From Polytrichum commune (taxonomy: Eukaryota; Streptophyta; Polytrichopsida; Polytrichales; Polytrichaceae): DNA of 64,000 bases. The notes beneath the pieces were generated by a model. It worked only from the letters and a program-made list of their open reading frames with translations. It searched no databases and was not told where the DNA came from. Made by a program: the position numbers and the translations under genes. Where the stretch lies: NCBI GenBank assembly GCA_950295325.1, contig OX485803.1, positions 8,806,001 through 8,870,000 on the forward strand, in the 5' to 3' direction. This document shows, one piece after another, positions 1 through 11,605 of this stretch. Numbering within the stretch: position 1 is the stretch's first letter; each line of letters opens with the position of its first letter.

Positions 1-475
1 AATTGGGTGTTCAATGATACTTGGTCGCAAGTGCATAAGGTTCATCAAATAGTTTGGATTTCTCTTGCCAATTAGGATAGGATTGAGTGGCATAAAACTC
101 CGAAGGAACTTGATAAAGCTCTAGATGTTGCTTACCATGTTATTCTTGATGAGTTTGATCGGGGTTTGGGTGTGTGAAGGGCTCGATAAAGCTCTAGACG
201 TTGCTCACCATGTTGCTCTTAATGAGTTTGATTGGGGTTTAGGTGTGTGAAGGGCTCGATATTCCTTCTTAGAGCAACTTCACGGTTACTTAGAAGGCTA
301 GACCCTTGGATGGTCATTGTTTTCTTGGTTACCCTTGGTTCCATGATGTGTTTTTTCCCCCTTGATAGTTGTAATTTGGTTACCTCTCATAATCGAGTGC
401 ATCCAATTTGTACCTGAAGAGTATTAAAACACAAAACACAAAACACAAAACATAAAAACAAAAAAAACAAAAAAA
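1..475 (+). mobile_element. LINE (L1-type) ORF2 C-terminus and 3' tail, fragment
   Basis: The first 170 bases translate in frame 2 to a degenerate stretch reading NWVFNDTWSQVHKVHQIVW, then after one stop DRIEWHKTPKELDKALDVAY. This pattern resembles what follows the reverse-transcriptase zinc-binding domain in plant L1-like LINEs (known for the family; recalled, not searched). Non-coding sequence follows and ends in an A-rich tail of AAAACAC-type units at about 425-477, as a 3' retrotransposon end would. The 5' part lies outside the window. Stops and a local duplication show that it is dead. Confidence 0.6.
112..257 (+). repeat. Two-copy tandem repeat, 73-bp unit, inside the LINE fragment
   Basis: The segment starting GATAAAGCTCTAGA at 112 recurs at 185 with a few substitutions, and both copies end in GTGTGTGAAGGGCTC. 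The period is 73 bp. It lies in the dying LINE coding tail, so it arose as a local duplication after insertion or was present in the source element. Confidence 0.85.
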
Positions 476-921
476 AACTCCCGGTCGCCTGTGGCAGAGT
501 GGCAGAGTAGGAATTTTCCTAGTATCATGCCGCATGACTTGAATGCCCACCAACTGCGGTTTAGTTAAGAGCGTCACTTACTTAACTTAACTTATTTCGA
601 GCGCGGTAATGTCCAAGCAAAGGCCCTTTGATGAATTAACTTAGAGCTCACCATTAATTGATGAGGCTGGGAAGAAGGATCAGTGCATGGTGGCAGACCA
701 CTTAGCAGTCTTTTGGGTTCCAATTCCCAAGGCCGGCCTTAGTTCATTAACGATCCTCAATTGGGGATGGCCATGTGGTATCTGCCTTAAGTAAGAAGAA
801 TTCATCCACCAACTACACTTTGACTCCACCTTATTTAACCCTTTGTTTCCACAATTAGATGAGCTCCTTCGGCCGGCAAAGAATATTAAAACGACCATAT
901 ACATGACTTACAGCATGATTA
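476..921. other. Intergenic stretch, no gene recognised
   Basis: After the A-rich LINE tail there is no coding signal, splice pattern or repeat structure that I can name. The short open frames here overlap on both strands and carry no recognisable motif. Confidence 0.5.
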
Positions 922-1405
922 GGGCCACTTCACACACGAGACTGAGAGCCCGTGACCAGTACACTCCAAGCACTCTCATTGGTGGAAAAGGCGGAGCCGG
1001 TCCAAGTTCGCTACTTCCCACTATGCTTGAGGCACCAATGGAGTGAGTGTGTGAATGCAAGATGGATGTAAAGTCTACATGGATTCCTACATGGCATTGA
1101 ATGGATCATGTTTCATGGTCACTTGGACTGTTTTCAAAAAGCACCTCTTGGAGGTAGGCCTGACACAAAACCGTTGGGAGACCACGGCACTCCGAATGCT
1201 CACAATGAGGACTTGCATGAATATTAGGAATTCATTGAAATAGCATTTGGTTGAGGGCATGGTCACATATGACTTCACACTACACTTGAGGGTCAGTGAC
1301 CACACTACATGATTTTGGAGGTGCCTTGGGACAGCTTTTGGACACTTTCTTTTGGACTCTCACAATTTCATGGTCACGGCTCTTGGCTCGTGTGTGAAGT
1401 GGTCC
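922..1405. mobile_element. PIF/Harbinger-like MITE, copy 1
   Basis: A 484-bp non-coding segment with terminal inverted repeats. The left end reads GGGCCACTTCACACACGAG and the right end is its near-perfect reverse complement (36 bp, few mismatches). It is flanked by TTA on the left and TTG on the right, close to the 3-bp TTA/TAA target duplication of PIF/Harbinger elements. It is related in size and terminal sequence to the element at 12893-13365. There is no transposase, so it is non-autonomous. Confidence 0.75.
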
Positions 1406-2471
1406 TTGGAGTGCCCCGTTGAGGCTAGAAAAAGGGGTCCATTACTTTGTGCGAAGGTAGAAAACGGAAAACGGTGGAAATAAGCCGATTTCACACGGGT
1501 AGATCACTCCATTGTCAAGTTGAACACCAAGTGCGACCAAAAAAAATCTTCTTTTGGTAAGTTGCACCACCAAAATGGGTCAAAAAAATTTCAAATTTTT
1601 TTCATGAGTAGATATACACAGTACCTATGACATAGTCAAAAGTGGTAACTAAATTTGATGATTTGTTTTTTTTCATAAAACATACCATTTCTAACTAGAA
1701 TGACACATAATTGAACTAAACAAATTACTAAAAAAAATAAACATGACTCAAAATTTCAAAAAAGTATACAAAAGATACTATCAATGGTTATGTATATGTA
1801 GAAAAAATATCATAAATTTTAAAATTATATATGGCATGTAATATAGGGGTAGCAAACTTTGTCCGCACGTGGTGTCAACTTGACAATGAAGTGACCTCCC
1901 CGTGCGATTTCACCAAGAAAGAGTGGCGTGAGATTTATGCAATGTTTTCCAGAGATGGAGTACATGAAATGATGAAGAGTGCAAGTTTTTTCGTAACTTT
2001 ATTCCATGTAAATAATTTTTTGCATTTTCCCAAAGAGGCAAGTAAGCCACACCCCCTACTTGTACGAGAGAGTCTCCCTAGTATGAGCATAAAAATATCC
2101 TACTTTGCATATGAATGCACACATAATGGTTAACTCAATGGAATCTAAAAGTGATCCCAAGTGTTGTGAAACACGACCTTCCAGCCAATCATTGCATATG
2201 GCCTATCATTGCATCTTTTCCATGCCATCATTTTTTAATTAACCATTTTGGGTACACACAATAATCATTCTACTCCTAGTCTAGTGCACCAATAGTGACC
2301 ATTCATTGTTTTCCGTATTTCTACCTTGGTAGCAACCTTTTTGAGTTTGAATTCCCAAGGCCAACCTTAATGATCCCAAATGTGGCTGACAATGTAGTAC
2401 CTATCTACTAGATGTAAGTCTAAGTAGTAGAGGCCCAAGGATTAATTTGTATGCAAGGATTTCATCAACTA
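1406..2471. other. AT-rich intergenic stretch
   Basis: Strongly AT-rich from about 1530 to 1830. A 100-codon open frame at 1831-2133 has no motif I recognise and no splice context, so I do not call it a gene. Confidence 0.5.
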
Positions 2472-2698
2472 CATCGTTTTGTCTAATTAGTTGTGGGTTA
2501 CCGTTCGGCGTTGCATGTTGCTATAACTTTCTACCGACATTATCATTCTATTTTTTTTCCAACTAAGTGATATCATATTCTTCGGTGTGCATACTAACAA
2601 CTTATGCTATTTGGGCAAATAAATGATACTCTCAGTAGTAAAATGTTATAGCCATGGATAACTCCCAATGGTAACCCACACTAATTAGGGAAAACAGT
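2472..2698. mobile_element. Small foldback MITE (about 225 bp)
   Basis: The left arm CTAATTAGTTGTGGGTTACC (2483) faces the reverse complement of CTAATTAGTGTGGGTTACC (ending 2688), with GTTTT/AAAAC further out. A second inner pair, GCTATAACTTTCTAC against GTAGTAAAATGTTATAGC, shows that much of the element can fold back on itself. Target duplication and superfamily are unclear. It has no coding capacity. Confidence 0.65.
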
Positions 2699-3132
2699 GC
2701 CCACTATGACTCCTTATTAAACTACAATAAAAGTAGCATGGCTTTGTCTAGCATAGAGGTTCTAAATGTAACACTTATATAACGTTGACGGGAGTCTAGA
2801 TTGTTGCTTTGAAAAGGAAGACAATTGTAGATGTGATAATATAAGGATTACTTAGCCTAATAATTATTATGTGCTAGAGGGGGCGCCGTTGGTGAGTGCA
2901 TGTGGAAGTGGGTCAATGGTGATTGACTTTGCAAATCAAATCGCTGATGCTGGTCAGTTTAGTAATAAAGGGTTTGCTACTACGGTTTGAACTTTGTATC
3001 TAAGCTTAGTCACACCAATCTCAAGTACTTTTGAAAGTGGTAAGTGTTGTACCAAGTCTACGAATCTACACTTTGGTTGAGTTAATTAGTGTTGGTGTCT
3101 ATTTGAAGTTAGTACTCATGGCTATAACTTTC
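2699..3132. other. Intergenic stretch, nothing recognised
   Basis: No open frame with family resemblance and no repeat that I can place. The last nine bases are the left copy of the target duplication of the next element. Confidence 0.5.
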
Positions 3133-3469
3133 ACCCCGGGCTAGATCACATCTTCATTCAGCTGGGCCCATCTCTCCCACGCCTCATGTCCGCACCTGCA
3201 TTGGAACTCTTCTTCGTTGGGAACCAATGTGACAATACCCGGTCAAAATTACAAATATTCAAGTTGACATCACTTTCATTATTCGCAAGTTGATTAACAA
3301 AGTTCCTTCACATGTCGAAGGAGCTTAATGGCTTGAGTGACCGAGTATTGTCACATTGGTTCCCAACGCGGAAGAGTTCCCACGCATGTGCGGGCAGGAA
3401 AACCGGGCAGTGGAGGAGGCGTGGGAGGGGCGGGACCCAGCTGAATGAAGATGCGATCTAGCCCGGGGC
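3133..3469. mobile_element. Mutator-like foldback MITE with 9-bp target duplication
   Basis: A 337-bp foldback element. The arms begin CCCCGGGCTAGATC and end GATCTAGCCCGGGG, and the inverted similarity runs over 130 bp on each side, through the pairs GCTGGG/CCCAGC and TTGGGAACCAATGTGAC/GTCACATTGGTTCCCAA. Both flanks carry ATAACTTTC (3124-3132 and 3470-3478), a perfect 9-bp duplication as made by Mutator-like transposases. Long inverted arms fit that superfamily. A related copy lies at 19949-20306. Confidence 0.8.
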
Positions 3470-5050
3470 ATAACTTTCTAGCTGGTTTTTTTGTTTTTTG
3501 TTTTTTTTCCCTAGCACGAATAGGTAGTATGCAAAATTTAGATGGTTGCACATAGGATCAATGTTGTGCTCACTTGAAAGACAATGGGTCCTAACATGAG
3601 AATCATTTCTTAGGCGACACTTGGCAGGCCCGGTTTTAGGGTTTGCACTTGTTTCGTGGTTGTTATGCTTCTATTTCCCCTTCCTAGTGAGAGCCTCTCC
3701 AAACTCATGTTGGATGGTGTGTTAGGAAAAATGTGACCACCTGAGTCACTCCAAACTTGAAACAATGGATTGGAAGAGTAAAATGGAGCACATTCAATGG
3801 AGAGAAAAATGAAAATTTTAAAAAAGCGTGATTTGTTACCATCACATCCTTTAATTACATAGACATTCATGCTTTTTAAGTTCACAATAGATACACAACC
3901 TCTCACTTTTTTAACACCCCTCTCGATTGTCCAACTTATCATCCGCGGCAAGAAACTGCTCCTTTTGATGTAGTATGCACCCAATTCAAGTTGAAGTTTT
4001 TTTCCAAATTCCATACATGTTCGTTTTAAAACCCCAAATGCTCGTGAGGCCCGAATTTGGTTGATGGCTTATGAAATGTATTCTCTTCGTCCTAAAAGGT
4101 GCTTCTAGGAAGGTTGCCACGAAGCTCCTTGGGCTTGAAAAGATGATTTCTTTGACATGGAAGTGGCCCCATCTTGGTATGGCCAAGCATGTGATCACAA
4201 GGACACAATATCCATGACGTTGCCACAAATTGTCAAGCTTTAGTATCAACGTGTGACCACACTTGCTTTTATTCTTATTATAGCACGAGAGCACATGAAT
4301 CTATAAAGGACTAGGGTAGTATTCTTTTACTCATTATCATATCACGTGCTTAATTGTGATTTTTCATCCTCAACTCTCTTAAATCAAGGATACGGAGTTC
4401 ATGAAGGAATCCGCACATCATAAGTGCATCGGTAGAGTCTTAAAAACATCTCCGACAACTTTGTAGAAACACGAGGCGCATTTTAAAACCCAAAAGCAAC
4501 ATTCTAAAGGAGGACTTCTAAAAGTGCAAAACCCTTTGGGCATTTCAAGGTCAAATCTCCTCAAGGATTATTCTTTGAAAAGGGTGAGAGCCCTAGTTGT
4601 TGACGAATGTTGTGACTTGCTCCAAACCTAACCGATTTTGATAATATTGCGAGGACCAACAACAATCGAACTATGTGATTTATTGAGAGAATGGGCCACC
4701 CCTAATTCCACTTCCGACCAATAATTGGGGGCGACTCCACGCTAGGATACAAGACCAAGAGAACTCCAAAGTCAAGCGACCCTATTGGCCGAGAGTAGGA
4801 TATTGGACCCACAAAAGAGTTTACACTAGTGTCCACGTCCAAGGTATGGAAAACATAAATGACGTTCATTCATGCATTTGCAAAACCAGAACCTCAAACC
4901 CGAGTGCGAAAGGAAACTCCACGGATGGACGTCTATGGACTTGGACTTTCTTGGATCCGGACCCTAATGTAATCCCACCCCACCCTAAAAAGTTAAACTC
5001 CAGAAGATATTGACTTGGAACCACAACAACCGCATGTACAACCTAATGTA
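3470..5050. other. Intergenic stretch with degenerate minus-strand open frames
   Basis: Two adjoining minus-strand open frames (3610-4014 and 3986-4294, 134 and 102 codons) overlap end to end and could be remnants of one frameshifted transposon gene. I recognise no domain in them. The rest, including 4300-5050, shows no gene structure. Confidence 0.35.
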
Positions 5051-5388
5051 GGGTTGCTTTACATGAGGAGTCAAGGCCCAATTGGGGCTCTAACATTCGT
5101 AAACATCCTTGCACAAGATTGGTCTAATCCACTAAATCAACCCCAAGGCCTTTACATGATGGAGTCAAGGCCAGTCCCTCAAACTCGTATTCTAATGAGA
5201 CAACAATACATTCTACATGCACTACTTGCAAATCCGACACGACTCAAGAGAAACGAATCGGGTCGGGTCAAAATGGAAAAGCCAATTTGCTTTCCCAGGG
5301 CCGTGCTAGAGCTTCCTCCCTTCGTAGCCCGAGTCGATACTCCATGTGAATTGACATATAGGCCTCAACTCCTCATGTAAAGCAACCC
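5051..5388. mobile_element. MITE with 22-bp perfect terminal inverted repeats
   Basis: The left end GGGTTGCTTTACATGAGGAG is matched exactly by the reverse complement at the right end (5367-5388). An internal copy of GGAGTCAAGGCC occurs at about 5160. The element is 338 bp and has no transposase. Flanking trinucleotides are GTA and TTA, compatible with an eroded Harbinger-type TTA duplication but not proof of it. The 121-codon open frame across it is an accident. Confidence 0.65.
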
Positions 5389-7185
5389 TTAACTCATTAC
5401 AAACACCAATGCAACACCGTTCGCAGTATTCAATATCACACACATTATTTGCAAAGGACCTAACCTAGATGCCTACATGTCTCAAAGTGTCACATCTGCT
5501 AATTACCTACACGATACTATTTGCCAACACAAGTATTTTCTAAGTGGTTTTCAAAATACATAATGCCATTCGCACCTTACTACTCTAATGTGGATACTAC
5601 CTATTTATATTATCCAGGGTCAAAACACCATATCTCCAGTGTTCAAAACAGGCATAGCTAAGCAGCAACATGTAACTCCAAATGATATGGTAACACCACA
5701 GTAAATAGATGGGACAGGGTGTCCTGCCCGGCGGGCTGGTGGAAAAAAAACAAACATATACTTATTCATGTTGCTTAATAATATTATAGATGGGATGATG
5801 ACGTGGCCAGAAACGTGAAAAGGGCAAGCCTTATAGGGCTAGTGTCAGGTGTAGCCCCAGCTGGGGTTGTTAGCAATAGGGAGCAGTGGTGCACGGGTAC
5901 ATGGGAAGGTATGTAACGGCTATGGGCGGCACTCTCTCCCAGGCAAGGCAAGGCAAAGGCCAGGGCAGGGCAGGGCAGCAGGAGATTTTTTTTTTGACGG
6001 GCAGTGACGGGCAGGGCCTGTGTACTAAGTTTGGGGGTTTTCCCGCAGGCTCCTACTATATATATATATACACTGGGCAGCCATGATATATTGGACTGGC
6101 TTGTTTTAATAATCAAAGGCGGCAGGCGACCGCCTAGAACAGCTATGATCACACAGTCACACTCATGATCAGTATACATATTTATAGACCTTCTTCTTCA
6201 AACGGTGGCCTGGTTTTGGGTCCAAAAATATATACCACTGGTGCTCCAAATTTAATAGACGGTGCAGTTAATAAGTCACTTTGCCGCTGCTGGGAGCATC
6301 TTCACAGTTGCAGTGGACCATGACTTGCTTTGATGTGAATTCTTTCTGCAGTTGCGGCAATTAATTAAGTAAGTGGCTAGCTAGGTAGGCTTGGCTTGTG
6401 AGGACTGCTGCTGCTGCTGGGACTGGCTCTAGAAGCTTTAATTTCCAAGCAAAAAACACATGTTGGATGGATGGATGGATGGGCCTCTCGATCGGAGGCT
6501 GGCTTGCTCGAGGAGTACTAGCTTAGCTAGTGTGAGCCTGCCTGCCTGCTCCTGCGGTGGTTTGTTTGAATGCTTAAAAAAAGGGCTTGTTGTTTGCTGT
6601 GGTGATGGCGGAGGCAGCAGGCCTAGGGGCTGATCATGTGAGATGATGGCCATCTTGCACTGGCCTGAAGCCCTTCTTAGTTTTGTTTTGATTTCATTGA
6701 AGTTATGGTGTTACTCAATGGCATCATGCTGGTATGGTCTGCGATCCGTACGTACGTTAGCCCATGAACTCTTTCGGCTGTTTTGGACTTTAAAAATCGA
6801 TTTCATTTTGTGTTTCATAAAACATCGTTGTAACATTATTCGGCCGAGTGACCGTGTTGGGTGGGGCCGGGAATGTGTCGAGTACGGTGTTAGAATTGTA
6901 CCCTTATATATGCTTGTTAGTAAGTAGATTCAGTTTGAAGAATGAGTGAGGTTCGGGTGAAGCGTTGTCACCGAGTACTGATAGAACGGAACGGCTGGTA
7001 GCAACTGTATGATGTTACGAGTACTAAGTAGGGTGTACTTGGTTTTGTTGTTTTTTAAAGAATTGGTAAGAAACGGGGTCCCAACCTTGGTCCTTCGGCG
7101 TCACTTTACCCGCATTAGGGCACAATTCTCACATGTGCTAGTAATTTAGACCCGTGACACAAACTTAAGTTATGTGCCAAGGAAA
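5389..7185. other. Repeat-poor island, possible remnant upstream or untranslated DNA
   Basis: From about 5700 to 6950 the base composition changes: higher GC, CTG runs at 6410, GGAT units at 6468-6482, AGCTAG clusters, a TA run at 6056-6070 and GGCAGGGCAGGG at 5960. There are no recognisable transposon pieces. It resembles the leader and promoter DNA seen near 30.5 kb. No exon can be supported. Confidence 0.3.
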
Positions 7186-7817
7186 TAGGACGAAGTCTTT
7201 ATCAACATGATTTCCAAAAAGTTGGGCTACTGGAGCACGATGAAGCTTAAGCCTCACTGGTAGAGCAATTGTTGTTAACCAAGTACTATTCTCCACGCTA
7301 TGGTTCTCTATTTGGGGAGGCTTGGGTAAAGCACGGGGGGAAATTCGCAGCATCCTTATGAATTACCTATGGTTAGGGAAAGAACAAAGAGCTCACACCA
7401 AGGTGGCATGGAACGACTGTTGTAAAAACATGGTCCACGGTGGTTTTGGCCTTGTGGACCATGAACTCGCTAAAAGTAGCATCTTATGCAAATGGTACAT
7501 TTACGCCATGGAGCATGGAGAGTCCAATCTCCAAATTTTCCTTAGATACAAACTTGCAAGTTTTCGACCAAAATGGAATGGCAGCTAGGAGCCAACTTGG
7601 ATTGGTTTTCTATCGCCAAACATCAAAGCATTCTTAGGGTCAAAGGTGTTGGGACACATCACCAAAGCATGGTGCCACATTTCCCCCAATAGTCCAAATG
7701 CTACCTCAAGACTTGTACAATGTCCTTCATTCTAGCATATGATGGTCCACACAATATTCATGTCATTCAACATAATATCTCTTATGCATGTGCCATAGCA
7801 CTTTACACACACACATA

Positions 7818-7852
<35 letters not shown>

Positions 7853-8950
7853 AAAAACTTTGTGTGGTGGATGATGTCTAGGACATCGAACATAGTCACT
7901 TCATCTCATGGCAAAAGCCCCAAATTAAATTTGGATTTCTAGACACCGAGGCAAGGGACCGGGACCTTATCACATGATCAGTTGTGCATGAATGGCCTAA
8001 CATTCTTGAAAGAAATAGAGAGATGGTCCGACACGGGTTTTTCATTGATCATATTTCAAACCCATATGCAGTCCTTCAAAATGAAATTGCATTCGATCCT
8101 CATTATAGTTGGAAAACCTGAATGACCCTCCAATCCTAGTTTTATGTTTTAGGGTCGGCCCACAATCTAGATGTCTTCAAAAGTGGAAGGAGCCGGAAGG
8201 TGGATTCAAAGGAGCTTATAATGAAGTGAAGATTGTTAGAACCACTAGAGGCCAAAAGAAACACGAGGTCTTGTTCTTCTACAATAAAATCCCACCCTCT
8301 TAAATGGGACCGCAAAGATGGGTTTGGCAAGATGCCACACAATTTCTAGACTACACTAGCAAGATAGGCAGTAATCTCCTCAACTCTCCACTCATCACTG
8401 CAGTTACCCTCAATAAATGGCAAGGGCATCTCCCAGATACCTACCGACTCAAGTGGGCACATATATGGGACAAAGACATAGTTGGTAAGGAAGCGGCCTT
8501 CATCTGGTGCATATGGCACCAAGTAGTGGCAGTCAACAAATGGCATGCCAAGATTCCGGCCAACAATTTTGCTCAACGCACCTATTGCCTCTTTTCCACC
8601 AAGGAAACCCTCAAACATAGATTTTGGGATTGCATCCAAGCTCAATGGATTTGGTGGTGGGTTGTACAAATTATTATTGAGCTCAATGCCACCTGGCAAC
8701 ACCCATTCCTTGAATATGACTAGCAAAATGGCATTTTTGGACATGGCATCCGGAAGAAATACGAAACTTGGGTTCTAATTTGGCATCTTCTCCGGAGTAC
8801 TCCTATGTGGACTATTTGGATTGAATATAACAACAAGGTAATCAACCAAAGGTAGTGGTGTGACCCAAAGTTTAAGAACCTTATATGGGAAGAATGCATC
8901 ATTGATGGCAAAGCCACACGGGAAAAAAACTCTTACACATATTTAGAGAT
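7186..8950 (+). mobile_element. LINE ORF2 fragment: end of reverse transcriptase plus zf-RVT region
   Basis: Plus-strand translation, allowing one shift near 7250, gives KLGYWSTMKL then LSLTGRAIVVNQVLFSTLW, the conserved segment after the reverse-transcriptase catalytic core. GEIRSILMNYLWLGKEQ and VAWNDCCKNMVHGGFGLVD follow (to 7588). A microsatellite and about 400 bases without clear coding follow. At 8330-8700 comes a reverse-transcriptase zinc-binding region with WDKDIVGKEAAFIWCIWH and LKHRFWDCIQAQWIWWW. At 8762-8930 MWTIWIEYNNKV marks the usual tail. Family assignment is by recall of plant LINE proteins. Frameshifts and stops make it inactive. Confidence 0.8.
7803..7857. repeat. (AC)n followed by poly(A)
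   Basis: About 28 bases of CA dinucleotides followed by about 27 A residues, inside the broken LINE fragment. Confidence 0.9.
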
Positions 8951-10551
8951 GCCCCCTCGCGAAGGCCTTCGTAACCGGGGAATTCAAATTGTCCTTGGGG
9001 GTAGGGGGCAAGGGGCGGAGGGCATCATGGTTTCATGAAACTAGAGGATTATGGCTAAGTAAACTTTTTGGCCTTGGAGTAAGGGGGTTAGGCATCCACA
9101 CTCCAGGGTTTGCAGCTCGCATGATATTGGGCACGATTGCATATGTGGATAGTTTGTCACTTTGATCACTCGGTGGCTTGGAGTGGTCCTTGGTGCGATG
9201 CTTGTTACTTGGTTTTTCTATTTTTTCACGTGGCGGTGTGGCACATCCAAAGGTTTTTGCCTCCCCTCTTAGTGGACACGTCTTCCTTGGTTCTTAATGC
9301 ATTTGGTGTTGAATTTTTGATCTCCTCTCTTAGCCCAACAAAAAACCCCAAAAACTTAAACAAGAACCAAATCGTAACACATAAATGCACAAGTGTCTTG
9401 ACAATGCACATTATTTGCATGTGTCGTTGAAAATGCCAAATAATCTTAACTTGTAACTCGGCACAACAAGTGAGTGTCATTGTTGCATTGCAACCAATCT
9501 TAGACTAAAACATCGTTCATCATGGAGCCTGAGCCCTATATTCCGGCATCAAGCATGCTAATGTCACGGTCCCATGAAACAAACCCATGCAATTGAACAA
9601 TGTTATGTTTTCTTTTGTGGGCTCCAAGTAAGATGAGAGCTAGTGTCGAATTAAATCACGAGATGCACCCCTAGTCATATTCTAATATTACACATTTGGA
9701 GAGGGCAATTGGCTTTTAATTGTTGTTCATTTGATTATCAAACCTCTACACATGTTGAAATCCTAAACATGCCCATAATAGGTGCCCTCATCTTAGGTCT
9801 CGTCTTGCATATGTTAGCAAAAACAATTAACCTAGGGTTCTCATTGTGTTGAGAAAACACAAATTAATACTATCAAAGCCAAGGCCTTTTTACTCTTGAG
9901 CCCAAGCTTAGAAAGATTGACTTGATCCAAAGAGAGCAATCCGGGGTATCAATTAACTCTTTTATTCAACTCATCAAATAATAATGAGCATGTAATTTAC
10001 TATATAACCAAAAGTTGGAGAACCAACAACGATCAATCCAGTGATGCACAACCTAGATTGCCGAGACCGTGAACAAATCACAAGGTCCTAGGTAGCAAAC
10101 ACCCTCGAACCTAGGACGTTCAAATCTCCAAGTAACATGGTTATCATTACAAGAGCCCACACAAGAGTGGTAGTGGCATGTGGGCAAAAAGGCTCTTCAT
10201 TCATATTTAGTCTAGATAGGAGTTGGCATTTATATCTCTATATTTGTCACTATATTGTAAAGAGGGATGTTATGGAGGTCTTGGTTTTTATCAAATTGAT
10301 TATGTTATCATGCCTTATTGACAACAATATAGGTTTGTTATTATCAAAGATAGCAAGTAATGATAAGTACAATGTCTAGGCCCCTATCATACACATGGGA
10401 CAGGGCAATTGTTAACCAAATTGTTTTCTTTATCAATCTACCTCTTGAAGTAAGTTGTATGTGTTAGTGGGCCAAAGCATGGTAAAGTGAACAAGAAAAG
10501 TGGTATGTCCTTCCACTGTGATACAATTTTCATATATAGTAATGGAAGTAG
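8951..10551. other. Intergenic stretch, possibly more LINE debris at 9030-9300
   Basis: At 9030-9300 one frame gives GLWLSKLFGLGVRGLGIHT and further glycine- and leucine-rich text, which might be transposon coding debris. I cannot assign it. The remainder to 10551 shows no gene, RNA or clear repeat. Confidence 0.3.
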
Positions 10552-10702
10552 GTTCAATTCTATACAGAAAGAAAAATTACGCCCGTATCTAAATACCGGC
10601 GTGAATTTGAGCCCATTGGTCTTATGCTGATCACGGTGTTCCGTGATGCAGCAAGAGATTTATGCCTCCATTAGGAGGTGGGCTCTTGTTCAATTCTATA
10701 CA
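10552..10702. mobile_element. SINE-sized structured insertion with 15-bp target duplication
   Basis: GTTCAATTCTATACA occurs perfectly at 10552-10566 and 10688-10702 and brackets 121 bp. Such long duplications are typical of LINE-mediated insertion. The insert can fold into a 5' hairpin (ACGCC-GTAT with ATAC-GGCGT), then an outer stem GAGCCCA/TGGGCTC enclosing an 11-bp hairpin (GCTG-ATCACGG with CCGTGAT-CAGC) and a CCTCC/GGAGG hairpin, that is, a three-way junction. An A-rich stretch lies at its left end, so the parent RNA may be the minus strand. I do not recognise it as tRNA, 5S, 7SL or a spliceosomal RNA. Confidence 0.6.
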
Positions 10703-11255
10703 AATTATCATTTCAAGGCCATGGAGCCTTCCAATGGGTTTGAACCAAACATAGTAAGAAATGCGTGCCTCGTTAGTATTATGAAGATATGTATGAAGTG
10801 AATCTTAAACTGGGTGGTGGATTTGAGCTAGAACCTACTTCATTTCAAAATTTGTTATGATTGTGTGTATAGTTCAAGTATTTGGCAAGATCATATTGTG
10901 GGTTAGTGTGCCATAAATTTTCAAGCGAAATACCTTTTATTAAGGTCTACTTTACCCTCACTTTCTATGAACCGACAATTGTGGAAGTAGATTCTACAAA
11001 CTTTAGAACCTACTTCTATGGATGCAAATCATGTAGTTTGCAAACATAGGTGTAAAAACATCATGACCCACCTTATTAGTAACTTTAATATGAATCATTT
11101 TTTTTTTTTGAGTTATGTAACTAGGAAATGTGACTACTTGCGCCTCTACACTGACAAGGTACAAATTTTGTTCACTTTATTGTGTTTTGGCCCTAGTACA
11201 TTATAAAATGTGTATATTTTATGAGAATCGAAGGTGAAATTCTGGAGGGTTTAGT
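10703..11255. other. Intergenic stretch, nothing recognised
   Basis: No open frame with family resemblance. Composition is ordinary AT-rich. Confidence 0.5.
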
Positions 11256-11605
11256 TCAAGCTTCTTGATATAATGGTTTAAATTTCATCATGTGGGTCAT
11301 TTGGCAAAAGTGGAATGATTTAATCTTTAACCATGATAGATGGATGGCACAGAAAAGTATATTGGATGATTGGCAAAGACTCGCAAAACATGATGGAAGA
11401 GTGTCATAAACCTTTGTTGATTGCTCTAAGAAGCATTTTAGGCTAATTGGTGTACTAGAAAGATGGGCGCTTACTATAGGCGAGACCTTAACATTACCCA
11501 TGATATGAGAAGATTGATTATAGGTTTCATGAAATGACTTCCCCGGGACCCCCCCTCCCGGTTTTGGGATATGCCCTTGATACCTATATTTAACTCTCCA
11601 CAATC
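11256..11605 (+). mobile_element. LINE ORF2 C-terminal fragment
   Basis: The plus strand at 11279-11400 reads FIMWVIWQKWNDLIFNH then DRWMAQKSILDDWQRLAKHD. After a stop, KKHFRLIGVLERWALTIGE follows. The pattern of tryptophans with WQKWNDLIFN is the tail that follows the zf-RVT region in plant LINEs. The segment then runs into C-rich non-coding sequence (11540-11560) like that at 22480. The reverse-transcriptase part is absent. Confidence 0.6.

Noticed and set aside
5015-5380. 121-codon open frame
   Set aside because: It runs across a MITE with perfect inverted ends and has no family resemblance.
7803-7857. (AC)n-poly(A) considered as a retrotransposon tail
   Set aside because: LINE coding sequence continues on both sides in the same direction, so it is more likely an expanded microsatellite or a small insertion.
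10567-10687. Hammerhead ribozyme or 5S rRNA as the identity of the structured insert
   Set aside because: Neither strand contains the hammerhead core CTGATGA with GAAA, and the sequence does not match the conserved 5S internal boxes.
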